A DNA stretch of 64,000 bases, taken from positions 620,001 to 684,000 of the forward strand of contig NZ_AP027055.1 in NCBI RefSeq assembly GCF_027924905.1. The letters are read 5' to 3'. The number at the start of each line of letters is the position of its first letter. Positions within the stretch are counted from its first letter, which is position 1. The translations under genes and the position numbers were made by a program. Below the pieces are notes generated by a model, which saw only the letters and a program-made list of their open reading frames with translations, had not been told where the DNA came from and ran no database searches. This DNA comes from Limnohabitans sp. INBF002. Lineage in GTDB: Bacteria; Pseudomonadota; Gammaproteobacteria; Burkholderiales; Burkholderiaceae_C. This document shows, piece by piece, positions 1 through 7,050 of the stretch.

Positions 1-1
1 G

Positions 2-310
2 ATTGAAGCCGCGCCCAAGTTGCTCATCGTGTCGCAGCCCACATGGGGTGTGGACGTGGGCGCTGCCGCGCAAATACGCGCCGCACTGCTGGCCCTGCGC
101 GATGCAGGCTGCGCAGTGTTGGTGGTGAGTGAGGAGTTGGACGAATTGTTAGAACTGTCAGACCGTTTGCATGTGATGGCCGAAGGCCGTTTGTCGCCCG
201 CGCTCACCCGTGAAGAAGCCAATGTGTCGCGCATCGGTGCGTGGATGAGTGGCTTGTGGGATAGCCCACATGTGTCAGAGATGCAGGAGGTGAACCATGC
301 TGCGTCTTGA
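2..310 (+). CDS. Nucleoside-type ABC transporter ATP-binding protein, C-terminal fragment
   Basis: This is the 3' end of a gene that begins upstream of the window; the reading frame is open from base 2. The visible 102 residues hold the second-domain Walker B/D-loop region (IVSQPTWGVDVGA), a helical stretch and an H-loop position where Ser replaces His (VVSEELDELLELSDR). This is typical of the second ATPase half of double-domain importers of the YufO/RbsA class. It overlaps the next permease gene by 14 bases, so the two are translationally coupled. With the two permeases and the BMP lipoprotein downstream, it should energise nucleoside uptake at the inner membrane. Family and role are well supported; the substrate is inferred from the family. 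Confidence 0.88.
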   Translation: MEAAPKLLIVSQPTWGVDVGAAAQIRAALLALRDAGCAVLVVSEELDELLELSDRLHVMAEGRLSPALTREEANVSRIGAWMSGLWDSPHVSEMQEVNHAAS

Positions 311-1367
311 GCCGCGTGCCCAGTCTTCAACGCTGTGGCGTTATGCCTCGCCCTTGCTGGCGCTGGCCATCACGGTGGTCTTGGGTGTGTTTCTTTTTGT
401 TGCGCTCGGCAAAGACCCCGTGCGTGGGCTGGGTGTGTTCTTTTGGGAGCCCATCAAAAGCGTGTATGCCTTGTCTGAGTTGATGGTCAAAGCCACGCCC
501 TTGTTGTTGATTGCGTTGGGCTTGGCGGTGTGCTTCCGTTCCAACGTGTGGAACATCGGTGCGGAAGGCCAGTTTGTGATGGGCGCGGTGTTTGCCTCTG
601 GCGTGGCGCTGATGGCCGATGCCAATACGGGGGCTGGTTTTTGGGTGCTTATCTTGTTCGCGGGTATTGTGGGCGGCATGGTGTGGGCGGGCATCACCGC
701 GTTCTTGCGGGACCGTTTTCATGCGAGCGAAATTTTGGTCAGCTTGATGCTGGTGTACGTGGCCATCATGGCACTCAACTTCATGGTGTACGGCCCGTGG
801 AAAGACCCACTGGGCTACAACTTTCCGCAAACCAAAACCTTTGATGCCATCACCCAAATCCCCAAACTCATCAGCGGCACACGCGTGAACATCGGCGTGC
901 TGCTGGCACTGGCCGGTGCGGGGGCCTTGTGGGTGTTTTTGTTTCGCACGCACGCAGGGTTTGCGCAGCAGGTGGGCGGATTGGCCCCTGATGCCGCGCG
1001 CTATGCGGGCTTCTCGTCACGCAAGGCCTTGTGGTTGGCCTTGCTCACCTCAGGTGCCGCCGCTGGTTTGGCCGGCGCTTTAGAAGTGGCGGGGCCGCTG
1101 CGACAGCTCACGCCATTCGTGCCGGTGGGCTATGGCTTTGCGGCCATCATCGTGGCCTTTGTGGGGCGCTTGCACCCCGTGGGCATGGTGCTGTCGGCTG
1201 TTCTGATGAGCATGTTCTATATCGGTGGTGAGCTGGCGCAATCGCGCTTAGGGTTACCGCGTTCACTCACGGGCGTGTTTCAAGGCTTGCTGTTGTTCAC
1301 GCTGCTGGCGTGCGACACCTTGATGCAATACCGCGTGCGTTGGGTATCGAAAGTGGAGGCACTGTGA
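297..1367 (+). CDS. ABC transporter permease, BMP/nucleoside type (YufP-like)
   Basis: A 356-residue inner-membrane permease of the BPD_transp_2 family used by nucleoside and sugar importers. The first membrane span lies at about residues 15-38, and the motif NVWNIGAEGQ near residue 82 is characteristic of the nucleoside branch. The ATG at 297 is preceded by a strong ribosome-binding site (AGGAGGTG) and lies inside the end of the ATPase gene. Its stop overlaps the start of the second permease (TGATG). It should form one half of the heterodimeric channel with its neighbour. Confidence 0.92.
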   Translation: MLRLEPRAQSSTLWRYASPLLALAITVVLGVFLFVALGKDPVRGLGVFFWEPIKSVYALSELMVKATPLLLIALGLAVCFRSNVWNIGAEGQFVMGAVFASGVALMADANTGAGFWVLILFAGIVGGMVWAGITAFLRDRFHASEILVSLMLVYVAIMALNFMVYGPWKDPLGYNFPQTKTFDAITQIPKLISGTRVNIGVLLALAGAGALWVFLFRTHAGFAQQVGGLAPDAARYAGFSSRKALWLALLTSGAAAGLAGALEVAGPLRQLTPFVPVGYGFAAIIVAFVGRLHPVGMVLSAVLMSMFYIGGELAQSRLGLPRSLTGVFQGLLLFTLLACDTLMQYRVRWVSKVEAL

Positions 1368-2284
1368 TGGAGACTTACGCACTGTTATGGGCTGCCACCA
1401 TGAACGCAGGCACTGTTTTGGCGCTGGCTTCGCTTGGCCTTCTGATCAACGAAAAAGCAGGCATTGTGAATTTGGGTGCCGAGGGCATGATGCTGTGTGC
1501 GGCCATCGCCGGCTTTGCCACCGTGGCCACGACGGGCAGCGACACGCTGGGCTTTTTAGCAGGCATGGGCGCAGGCGCGCTGATGGCTGCATTGTTTGGC
1601 GTGTTGGTGATTTGGATGAACACCAACCAATACGCCACAGGCCTCGCCCTCAGCTTGTTTGGCGGCGGTTTTTCGGCCTTTGTCGGCGTGGGCTTTGTGC
1701 AGGCCAAGCTGCCTGAGCGCGTGCAGTTTGAAGTGCCACTCTTGGCTGACATTCCCTTGATTGGTTCCGCTTTGTTCAAACACCACCCATTGGTGTACGG
1801 CGCCATTGCGCTGGCTTTGGGCTTGATTTATTTCCTTTACCGCACCCGTGCTGGCTTGGTGTTGCGTGCCGTGGGCGAGTCGCCCGAGTCAGCCCATGCG
1901 CTGGGTTACCCCGTGCGCCGCATCCGCTTGCTGGCAGTGGTGGTGGGCGGTGCCTTGTGCGGTTTGGCAGGCGCTTACATCTCCATCATCTACACGCCGC
2001 TGTGGGTGGAAGGCATGATCGCGGGCAAGGGGTGGATCGCTTTGGCGCTCACCACCTTCGCCACATGGCGCCCGGCACGCGTATTGCTTGGTGCATATCT
2101 GTTCGGCGGGGTAACCATGCTGCAGTTCCATTTACAGGCCACGGGCGTGGATGTGCCCAGCCAGTTTTTGAGCATGCTGCCCTACCTGTCCACCATCGTG
2201 GTGCTGGCGCTGATTTCTAAAAATCCGCGTTGGCTCAGGGTAAACATGCCCGCCTCGATTGGTAAACCGTTTTATCCCGGTTGA
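1367..2284 (+). CDS. ABC transporter permease, BMP/nucleoside type (YufQ-like)
   Basis: A 305-residue multi-span permease and partner of the preceding gene. The motif GIVNLGAEGMM near residue 30 is the counterpart of the GAEGQ motif in the first permease. The ATG at 1367 overlaps the upstream stop by one base, which favours it over the in-frame extension starting at 1310. The gene ends 43 bases before the BMP lipoprotein, so all four components are probably on one transcript. Role as an inner-membrane nucleoside permease follows from the family; the exact substrate is not visible. Confidence 0.92.
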   Translation: METYALLWAATMNAGTVLALASLGLLINEKAGIVNLGAEGMMLCAAIAGFATVATTGSDTLGFLAGMGAGALMAALFGVLVIWMNTNQYATGLALSLFGGGFSAFVGVGFVQAKLPERVQFEVPLLADIPLIGSALFKHHPLVYGAIALALGLIYFLYRTRAGLVLRAVGESPESAHALGYPVRRIRLLAVVVGGALCGLAGAYISIIYTPLWVEGMIAGKGWIALALTTFATWRPARVLLGAYLFGGVTMLQFHLQATGVDVPSQFLSMLPYLSTIVVLALISKNPRWLRVNMPASIGKPFYPG

Positions 2285-2327
2285 TAATTTCTCCGCTTTT
2301 TTTTGTTCTCTTTTAGAAGGGTTTTTG

Positions 2328-3470
2328 ATGACTAATTTGTTGAAACGTCGTTGGTTGCAAGCCGCAGCCTTGACCGCAGTCTCTGCGGCTGTGTTGGTGG
2401 GTTGCGGTAAAAAAGAAGAAGCCAAGCCTGCGGATGCGCCTGCTGCCGCAGCCAAGGCCGAGCCTTTGAAAATTGCATTCGCCTACGTTGGCCCTGTGGG
2501 CGACGGTGGTTGGACATTCGCCCATGACAACGCACGCAAGGCGTTGGAAAAAGAATTCGGCGACAAAATTCAAACCTCATTCGTTGAAAACGTGCCTGAA
2601 TCGGCTGATGCCGAACGCGTGATTCGCGACATGGTGGGCCAAGGCAACAAGCTGATTTTCGGCACCACCTTTGGTTACATGGAGCCCATGCTCAAAGTGG
2701 CTGCCGACACCAAAGACGTCAAGTTTGAACATGCCACCGGCTACAAACAAGCCGACAACATGCGCACCTACGACAGCCGCACCTACGAAGGCGCGTACAT
2801 GGCTGGCGTGATTGCAGGCAAGATGACCAAGAGCAACACCTTGGGCGTTGTCGCTTCAATCCCAATCCCTGAAGTCATCCGCAACATCAACAGCTTCACC
2901 TTGGGTGCGCAGTCCAGCAACCCCAAAGTCAAAACCAAAGTGGTGTGGGTCAACGAGTGGTTCAACCCACCGAAAGAAACCGAAGCCGCCACATCGCTCA
3001 TCAATGGCGGTGCTGACATCTTGTTCCAAAACACAGACTCTCCTGCTGTGTTGAAAACGGCCCAAGACAAAGGCAAGCGCGCTTTTGGTTGGGACTCAGA
3101 CATGACCGCCTACGGCCCCAAAGCTCACTTGGCATCTGCCGTGATCAACTGGACGCCTTACTACATCAACGCCACCCGCGCTGCCTTGGAAGGCAAGTGG
3201 ACCGGCGGTGCGCACACATGGTCTGGCGTGAAAGACGGTGCGATCGACATCGTGTCCATCGCTGACGATGTGCCCGCCGAAACCAAAGCAAAAGTGGCCG
3301 AAGTCAAAGCAGGCTTGAAAGACGGCAGCTTCGCCATCTGGAAAGGCCCCTTGGTCGACAACACGGGCAAAGAAGTGTTGAAGAAAGACGAAGTCGCTGA
3401 CGACAAACTCTTGAGCGGCATCAACTTCTACGTCAAAGGCGTGGAAGGCAAAGTGCCGGGCGCTAAGTAA
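2328..3470 (+). CDS. BMP family nucleoside-binding lipoprotein
   Basis: A 380-residue substrate-binding protein of the BmpA/Med family, which bind purine nucleosides in characterised members. A lipoprotein signal ends in LVGC with the lipidated Cys at residue 26, followed by a KKEEAK-rich Ala/Pro linker and the BMP fold from about residue 46. The ATG at 2328 has a good ribosome-binding site (AGAAGGG), whereas the longer frame from 2259 does not. It supplies ligand to the two permeases upstream. A hairpin at 3481-3504 separates it from the outer-membrane channel gene, which may lower read-through. Confidence 0.92.
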   Translation: MTNLLKRRWLQAAALTAVSAAVLVGCGKKEEAKPADAPAAAAKAEPLKIAFAYVGPVGDGGWTFAHDNARKALEKEFGDKIQTSFVENVPESADAERVIRDMVGQGNKLIFGTTFGYMEPMLKVAADTKDVKFEHATGYKQADNMRTYDSRTYEGAYMAGVIAGKMTKSNTLGVVASIPIPEVIRNINSFTLGAQSSNPKVKTKVVWVNEWFNPPKETEAATSLINGGADILFQNTDSPAVLKTAQDKGKRAFGWDSDMTAYGPKAHLASAVINWTPYYINATRAALEGKWTGGAHTWSGVKDGAIDIVSIADDVPAETKAKVAEVKAGLKDGSFAIWKGPLVDNTGKEVLKKDEVADDKLLSGINFYVKGVEGKVPGAK

Positions 3471-3475
3471 TTAAA

Positions 3476-3511
3476 TAAAGCAGATGCTGGTTTTCTGGCA
3501 TCTGTTTTGCA
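3476..3511 (+). terminator. Hairpin terminator/attenuator, overlapping a sigma-54-like element
   Basis: CAGATGC (3481-3487) pairs with GCATCTG (3498-3504) around a 10-base loop and is followed by TTTT, the form of an intrinsic terminator behind the BMP gene. The same bases contain TGGCATC-N4-TTGCA (3496-3511) with exact GG-N10-GC spacing, so a promoter for the channel gene cannot be excluded. Confidence 0.6.
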
Positions 3512-3543
3512 TATCTATTTTTTTAACCTGAAGGAAACTAAAA

Positions 3544-4410
3544 ATGAAAAAGAAAATTGCGCTCGTTGCATTGGCTGCTGCTGCAGTTGGCGTGCAAGCT
3601 GCTGAGTGGAGCGATACGTCGATCAGCTTGCGTCGTGGTACCAACTTTGCGGAGCCCTTCAACACCAACGCTGTTACAAAAAATATCGTTGGCTTGACTC
3701 ACGCCAGTGGTTTTAAATACGGTAGCAATTTTTTCAATGCAGACTTGCTGTTATCTAATGAAACGGATCCTTCTGCTTACGGTTCTAAAACTGGCGCGCA
3801 TGAGGTGTACGTGGTTTATCGCAACACTTTAGATTTTGAAAAAGTTTCAGGCAAATCGTTCAAAACGACAGGCGTTCGCGGTTTGGGCTTTACCAGTGGG
3901 TTTGACTTCAATACGAAGAATGACGCTGGCTACAACTCCAAGAAAGAAATGTTCGTGGCGGGTCCTACTGTGATGTTGGATGTGCCTGCTGGCTTTTTGA
4001 ATGTGAGCTTGTTGCAATTGTGGGAAAGCAATGCACCATCTGGTTACAACACTCAATCAAGCAGCTACTTCAATACAGATCGTTACCACTATGAACCCCA
4101 TCCCATGTTGACTGCTTCTTGGGCCATTCCTTTCAGCATCGCCTCAGTACCTTTGTCTTTTGAAGGTTTTGCAAATTACATTGCATCCAAAGGTAAAGAC
4201 GAATTTGGTGGCAATACAGTTGCTGAAACTAACATCGATATGCAAGTGATGTATGACATGAGCTCTGCAATTGGTGCAGCTCCTAAAACTTTCAAAGTTG
4301 GTGCTGAATACCAATACTGGAAGAACAAGTTTGGCAACGACCACAACGGTGCCGCAGGTCAAGGCGCATTCGCTAAGACACCAATGGTCCGCGCCGAATA
4401 CCACTTCTAA
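3544..4410 (+). CDS. Tsx-like nucleoside channel, outer-membrane beta-barrel
   Basis: A 288-residue exported protein with a short signal peptide cut after about residue 20 (GVQAAEW), many alternating hydrophobic/aromatic strands and a C-terminal Phe (AEYHF), the outer-membrane barrel signature. Size and strand pattern fit the Tsx nucleoside-specific channel family. Lying directly behind a BMP nucleoside importer it would provide the outer-membrane step of nucleoside uptake. The start has a clear ribosome-binding site (AAGGAAA). Its wording is more A/T-rich than its neighbours. Family assignment is by pattern and context, so a generic porin-like protein remains possible. Confidence 0.75.
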   Translation: MKKKIALVALAAAAVGVQAAEWSDTSISLRRGTNFAEPFNTNAVTKNIVGLTHASGFKYGSNFFNADLLLSNETDPSAYGSKTGAHEVYVVYRNTLDFEKVSGKSFKTTGVRGLGFTSGFDFNTKNDAGYNSKKEMFVAGPTVMLDVPAGFLNVSLLQLWESNAPSGYNTQSSSYFNTDRYHYEPHPMLTASWAIPFSIASVPLSFEGFANYIASKGKDEFGGNTVAETNIDMQVMYDMSSAIGAAPKTFKVGAEYQYWKNKFGNDHNGAAGQGAFAKTPMVRAEYHF

Positions 4411-4426
4411 TCAAGTGTGACGCCCC

Positions 4427-4457
4427 AAAAAAGACCACCCTCGGGTGGTCTTTTTTT
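4427..4457. terminator. Bidirectional intrinsic terminator
   Basis: GACCACC-CTCG-GGTGGTC flanked by an A-run on the left and eight Ts on the right. It lies between convergent genes (the Tsx-like channel and the cupin) and can serve both strands. Confidence 0.9.
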
Positions 4458-4906
4458 TACTTCACCCAAGGTGTGATCTGAGGTACCGCACACGGCCCTT
4501 CGACAGGGATGGACTCAAAGTCCGCAGGTCCCACAATTTCCAAATACTCCATGTCAGGCGAGTAGTCGAACAAGTAATGGATGATGCCTGGGCGCTGGTG
4601 CACGCAGTCGCCTGCTGACACCAGCGTGGGTGTCTCGCCATACATAAAGCGCGCCCAGCCTTTGAGCATGATGACGATCTGAAATTCGGCCACGTGGTAG
4701 TGCCAGCCTGTGCCGTTGTCGGGTGGCATATTGGCTTTGGCGATGTGCGCGATCACCTTGCCGCGCGTGGCAGCGGCGACGCCGAGGTCGCGATACACAA
4801 AGAAGTCGCGCAAGCCACCGGGCAAAAACTGGGTGTCTTCGGGTTTGACGTGAGAGAAGTCGGTGTTGCTCTCGTAGGCAATGGTTTTAGAAACAGCGGT
4901 ACTCAT
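4457..4906 (-). CDS. Cupin-domain protein
   Basis: A 149-residue single-cupin protein. The barrel shows the first cupin metal motif as GTGWHYHVAEFQ (two His and a Glu-type ligand, near residues 66-76) and a second motif around HQRPGIIHYLFDY near residue 107. It is transcribed behind a glutathione S-transferase gene with only two bases between them. The small size suggests a metal-binding or sensing/isomerase-type cupin rather than a large dioxygenase. No specific substrate can be read from the sequence. Confidence 0.8.
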   Translation of the reverse strand: MSTAVSKTIAYESNTDFSHVKPEDTQFLPGGLRDFFVYRDLGVAAATRGKVIAHIAKANMPPDNGTGWHYHVAEFQIVIMLKGWARFMYGETPTLVSAGDCVHQRPGIIHYLFDYSPDMEYLEIVGPADFESIPVEGPCAVPQITPWVK

Positions 4907-4908
4907 GG

Positions 4909-5565
4909 TTAAAACTCCACTTCAAGTTCTTCAATGTCATCAGGCTCTGCAGTTGCGGCTGCCATCCACTCCTTCATCTCGGGCATCGACAAAATGTGTT
5001 GGCAGTACTTTTCGCACACGGGGTCGAGTGCAATGCCATAGGTGATGAAGCGCGTCACCACCGGTGCAAACATGCAGTCGGCCAGTGTGGGTTGCTTGCC
5101 AAATAAGTACGGACCTTTGTAAGTAGACAGGCAGTCGCGCCAAATGGAGAGCACGCGGTCAATGTCGAGCTGTGCTTTAGACCACACTTTGAATTTGCTG
5201 AATTTGGCTTTGATGTTCATCGGCAGCGAGGCACGCAGGGCTGAAAAGCCCGAATGCATTTCGCCGCAGATGGACCGGCAATGTGCACGGTGCACCGCGT
5301 TGGTGGGCAGTAGGTTTGCTTTTGGTGCGATTTCGTTGAGGTACTCGCCAATCGCTAGCGTGTCCCACACGCGTGCGCTGCCGTGGTTCAGGCAAGGCAC
5401 AAGAATGGAAGGGGAGAGCAGCAACAGCTCGGCGCGTGCGTCCACGTTGTCGGTGGACACGGGTGTTTCCTCGAAGGGAATGCCCGAGAGCTTGACCATG
5501 AGCCAGCCTCGCAATGACCAAGACGAGTAATTCTTGCTGCTGAGTGTGAGCGTGGTTTTGGCCAT
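4909..5565 (-). CDS. Glutathione S-transferase family protein
   Basis: A 218-residue two-domain GST: a thioredoxin-like N-terminal domain (about residues 1-80, with the glutathione-site region NYSSWSLRGW and the cis-Pro segment ILVPCL) and an all-helical C-terminal domain. I chose the ATG at 5565 (MAKTTLTL) over the longer frame because the upstream part covers the divergent promoter region. It forms a two-gene operon with the cupin. A sigma-54-like element lies on the minus strand at 5621-5606. Substrate unknown; a detoxification or ring-cleavage-isomerase role is possible. Confidence 0.85.
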   Translation of the reverse strand: MAKTTLTLSSKNYSSWSLRGWLMVKLSGIPFEETPVSTDNVDARAELLLLSPSILVPCLNHGSARVWDTLAIGEYLNEIAPKANLLPTNAVHRAHCRSICGEMHSGFSALRASLPMNIKAKFSKFKVWSKAQLDIDRVLSIWRDCLSTYKGPYLFGKQPTLADCMFAPVVTRFITYGIALDPVCEKYCQHILSMPEMKEWMAAATAEPDDIEELEVEF

Positions 5566-5605
5566 GGTTGCCTTCTGGTGCATCTGTGTGCGGTGCAACT
5601 CACAT

Positions 5606-5621
5606 TGCAAGAGATATGCCA
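5606..5621 (-). promoter_or_regulatory. Candidate sigma-54 promoter for the GST-cupin operon
   Basis: Read on the minus strand: TGGCATA-TCTC-TTGCA, with exact GG-N10-GC spacing. A start site about 12 bases downstream would leave a leader of some 30 bases before the GST start. It mirrors the stronger plus-strand element at 5627, five bases away. Confidence 0.5.
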
Positions 5622-5626
5622 TCCCG

Positions 5627-5642
5627 TGGCACGCGTCTTGCA
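5627..5642 (+). promoter_or_regulatory. Sigma-54 promoter for phaZ
   Basis: TGGCACG-CGTC-TTGCA matches the -24/-12 consensus at every conserved position. The predicted start site near 5653 leaves about 36 bases of leader before the ATG at 5689. The element lies inside the upstream extension of the reading frame, which argues that the extension is not translated. Confidence 0.78.
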
Positions 5643-5688
5643 CTTCTCATTGCATCAAGACAACGCTGCAAGGCGTGGAGACGCTGCG

Positions 5689-6906
5689 ATGATTTATCAC
5701 AACTACCAAACGGTGGCCGATGTGTCAGACCCGATTCGAAAATTCGCCGAACATGCGCGCGAGATCAGTTTGAATTGGTTTGATGACAAGCGCATCACGC
5801 CTTTGCAACGCATGGCTGCGTATTACGAACAGGTGGCTTTGCTGGGCTTCACGCACACGCGGCCTTCTTTCAACATTGCGAGCGTGTTGAACACCCAAGG
5901 TCAACGCGTGCCTGTGATGGAGACCACAAGTTTTAGAACGCCGTATTGCGACTTGGTGCGGTTTTGCCGCGAAGACGCGAAAGACTTGCCCAAGTTGTTG
6001 CTCGTGGCGCCGATGTCGGGACACTTCGCTACCTTGTTGCGCGGCACCGTGCAGACGCTGGTGCAAGACCACGAGGTATATGTGACGGACTGGCGCAACA
6101 TCCGTGACATTCCGATGAGCGAGGGTGAGTTTGGTTTGGACGAATACGTCGAACACATCATTTGGTTCATGCAGCACCTTGGGCCCAATGCGCATTTGAT
6201 GGGCGTGTGTCAGCCCACGGTTGCGTGCTTGGCGGCCACGGCGGTGTTGGCCGAAGACCGCAGCGATTGCCAACCTGCTTCTCTGACCTTGATGGCTGGC
6301 CCCATCGACACGCGCGTGAACCCCACAGGGGTGAACGAGCTGGCCATGAGCAAACCGATTGAATGGTTTGAAGCCAATTTGATTGGCATGGTGCCGCTGC
6401 ACTTCAAGGGCGTCGGGCGTCGCGTGTATCCAGGTTTCATGCAGCTGATGGCGTTTTTGAATATGAACATGGATCGCCATCGCCAATCGTTCAAATCACT
6501 CTATGAACACCGCGTGAATGGCGAGGACGAAAAAGCCGATGTGATTCGCGATTTTTACAAAGAGTATTTCGCCATCATGGATTTGTCGGGCCCGTTTTAT
6601 TTAGAGACCGTCAAGCAAGTGTTTCAAGAGCACACCTTGCCTACCGGCAAGATGACTTACCGTGGCCGTCCTTTGAATTTGCAAGCCATTCGCAAAACCT
6701 TTTTGCTCACCGTCGAAGGCGAGCGTGACGACATCTGTGGCATGGGCCAAACTTTGGCTGCGCAAGATTTGTGCAGCATGCTGCCCGCGTATCGAAAAAC
6801 GCACCATTTGCAATCGGGCGTGGGCCACTATGGGGTGTTCAATGGCAAGCGCTGGGATGCACAAATTTATCCCGTGGTGCGGAATTTGATTCGATCCGCA
6901 CACTAA
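5689..6906 (+). CDS. phaZ: Intracellular poly(3-hydroxyalkanoate) depolymerase
   Basis: A 405-residue alpha/beta-hydrolase-like enzyme that mobilises intracellular PHB granules, close in length to the Ralstonia eutropha PhaZ1 class. The lipase-box position carries Cys instead of Ser (GVCQPT, Cys174), as in that class, and a C-terminal GVGHYGVFNG segment supplies the probable catalytic His. It has no signal peptide, as expected for a granule-associated cytoplasmic enzyme. ATG 5689 is preferred because a strong sigma-54 promoter lies 50-60 bases upstream. It stands alone between divergent GST genes and the next sigma-54 promoter. Confidence 0.92.
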   Translation: MIYHNYQTVADVSDPIRKFAEHAREISLNWFDDKRITPLQRMAAYYEQVALLGFTHTRPSFNIASVLNTQGQRVPVMETTSFRTPYCDLVRFCREDAKDLPKLLLVAPMSGHFATLLRGTVQTLVQDHEVYVTDWRNIRDIPMSEGEFGLDEYVEHIIWFMQHLGPNAHLMGVCQPTVACLAATAVLAEDRSDCQPASLTLMAGPIDTRVNPTGVNELAMSKPIEWFEANLIGMVPLHFKGVGRRVYPGFMQLMAFLNMNMDRHRQSFKSLYEHRVNGEDEKADVIRDFYKEYFAIMDLSGPFYLETVKQVFQEHTLPTGKMTYRGRPLNLQAIRKTFLLTVEGERDDICGMGQTLAAQDLCSMLPAYRKTHHLQSGVGHYGVFNGKRWDAQIYPVVRNLIRSAH

Positions 6907-6941
6907 CGTTTGATGCTAGAAATAAAATTTTCACTGGTGAA

Positions 6942-6981
6942 GTGCAGCGTGCACAAGTGCGTTACTTTTTCACAGCACTTG
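6942..6981. repeat. Two inverted repeats behind phaZ
   Basis: GTGCA-GCG-TGCAC (6942-6954) is followed by CAAGTGC-N14-GCACTTG (6954-6981). There is no T-run, so a regulator-binding or enhancer site for the sigma-54 promoter 35 bases downstream is at least as likely as a terminator of phaZ. Confidence 0.45.
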
Positions 6982-7015
6982 TCGATTGGTGACTAAAAAC
7001 CCGATTTATTAAATC

Positions 7016-7032
7016 TTGGCACGCAGCTTGCG
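7016..7032 (+). promoter_or_regulatory. Sigma-54 promoter of the allophanate hydrolase operon
   Basis: TTGGCACG-CAGC-TTGCG is a perfect -24/-12 element. The start site would fall near 7043, only eight bases before the ATG at 7051, so the in-frame ATG at 7066 may be the true start. Confidence 0.82.
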
Positions 7033-7050
7033 TTTGATCTTGAATACAAG

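Noticed and set aside
5579..5597. TGCATC-N7-GGTGCA as an enhancer site for the phaZ promoter
   Set aside because: It lies within 30 bases of the -24 element and over the ribosome-binding region of the GST gene; too close for a looping activator and imperfect.
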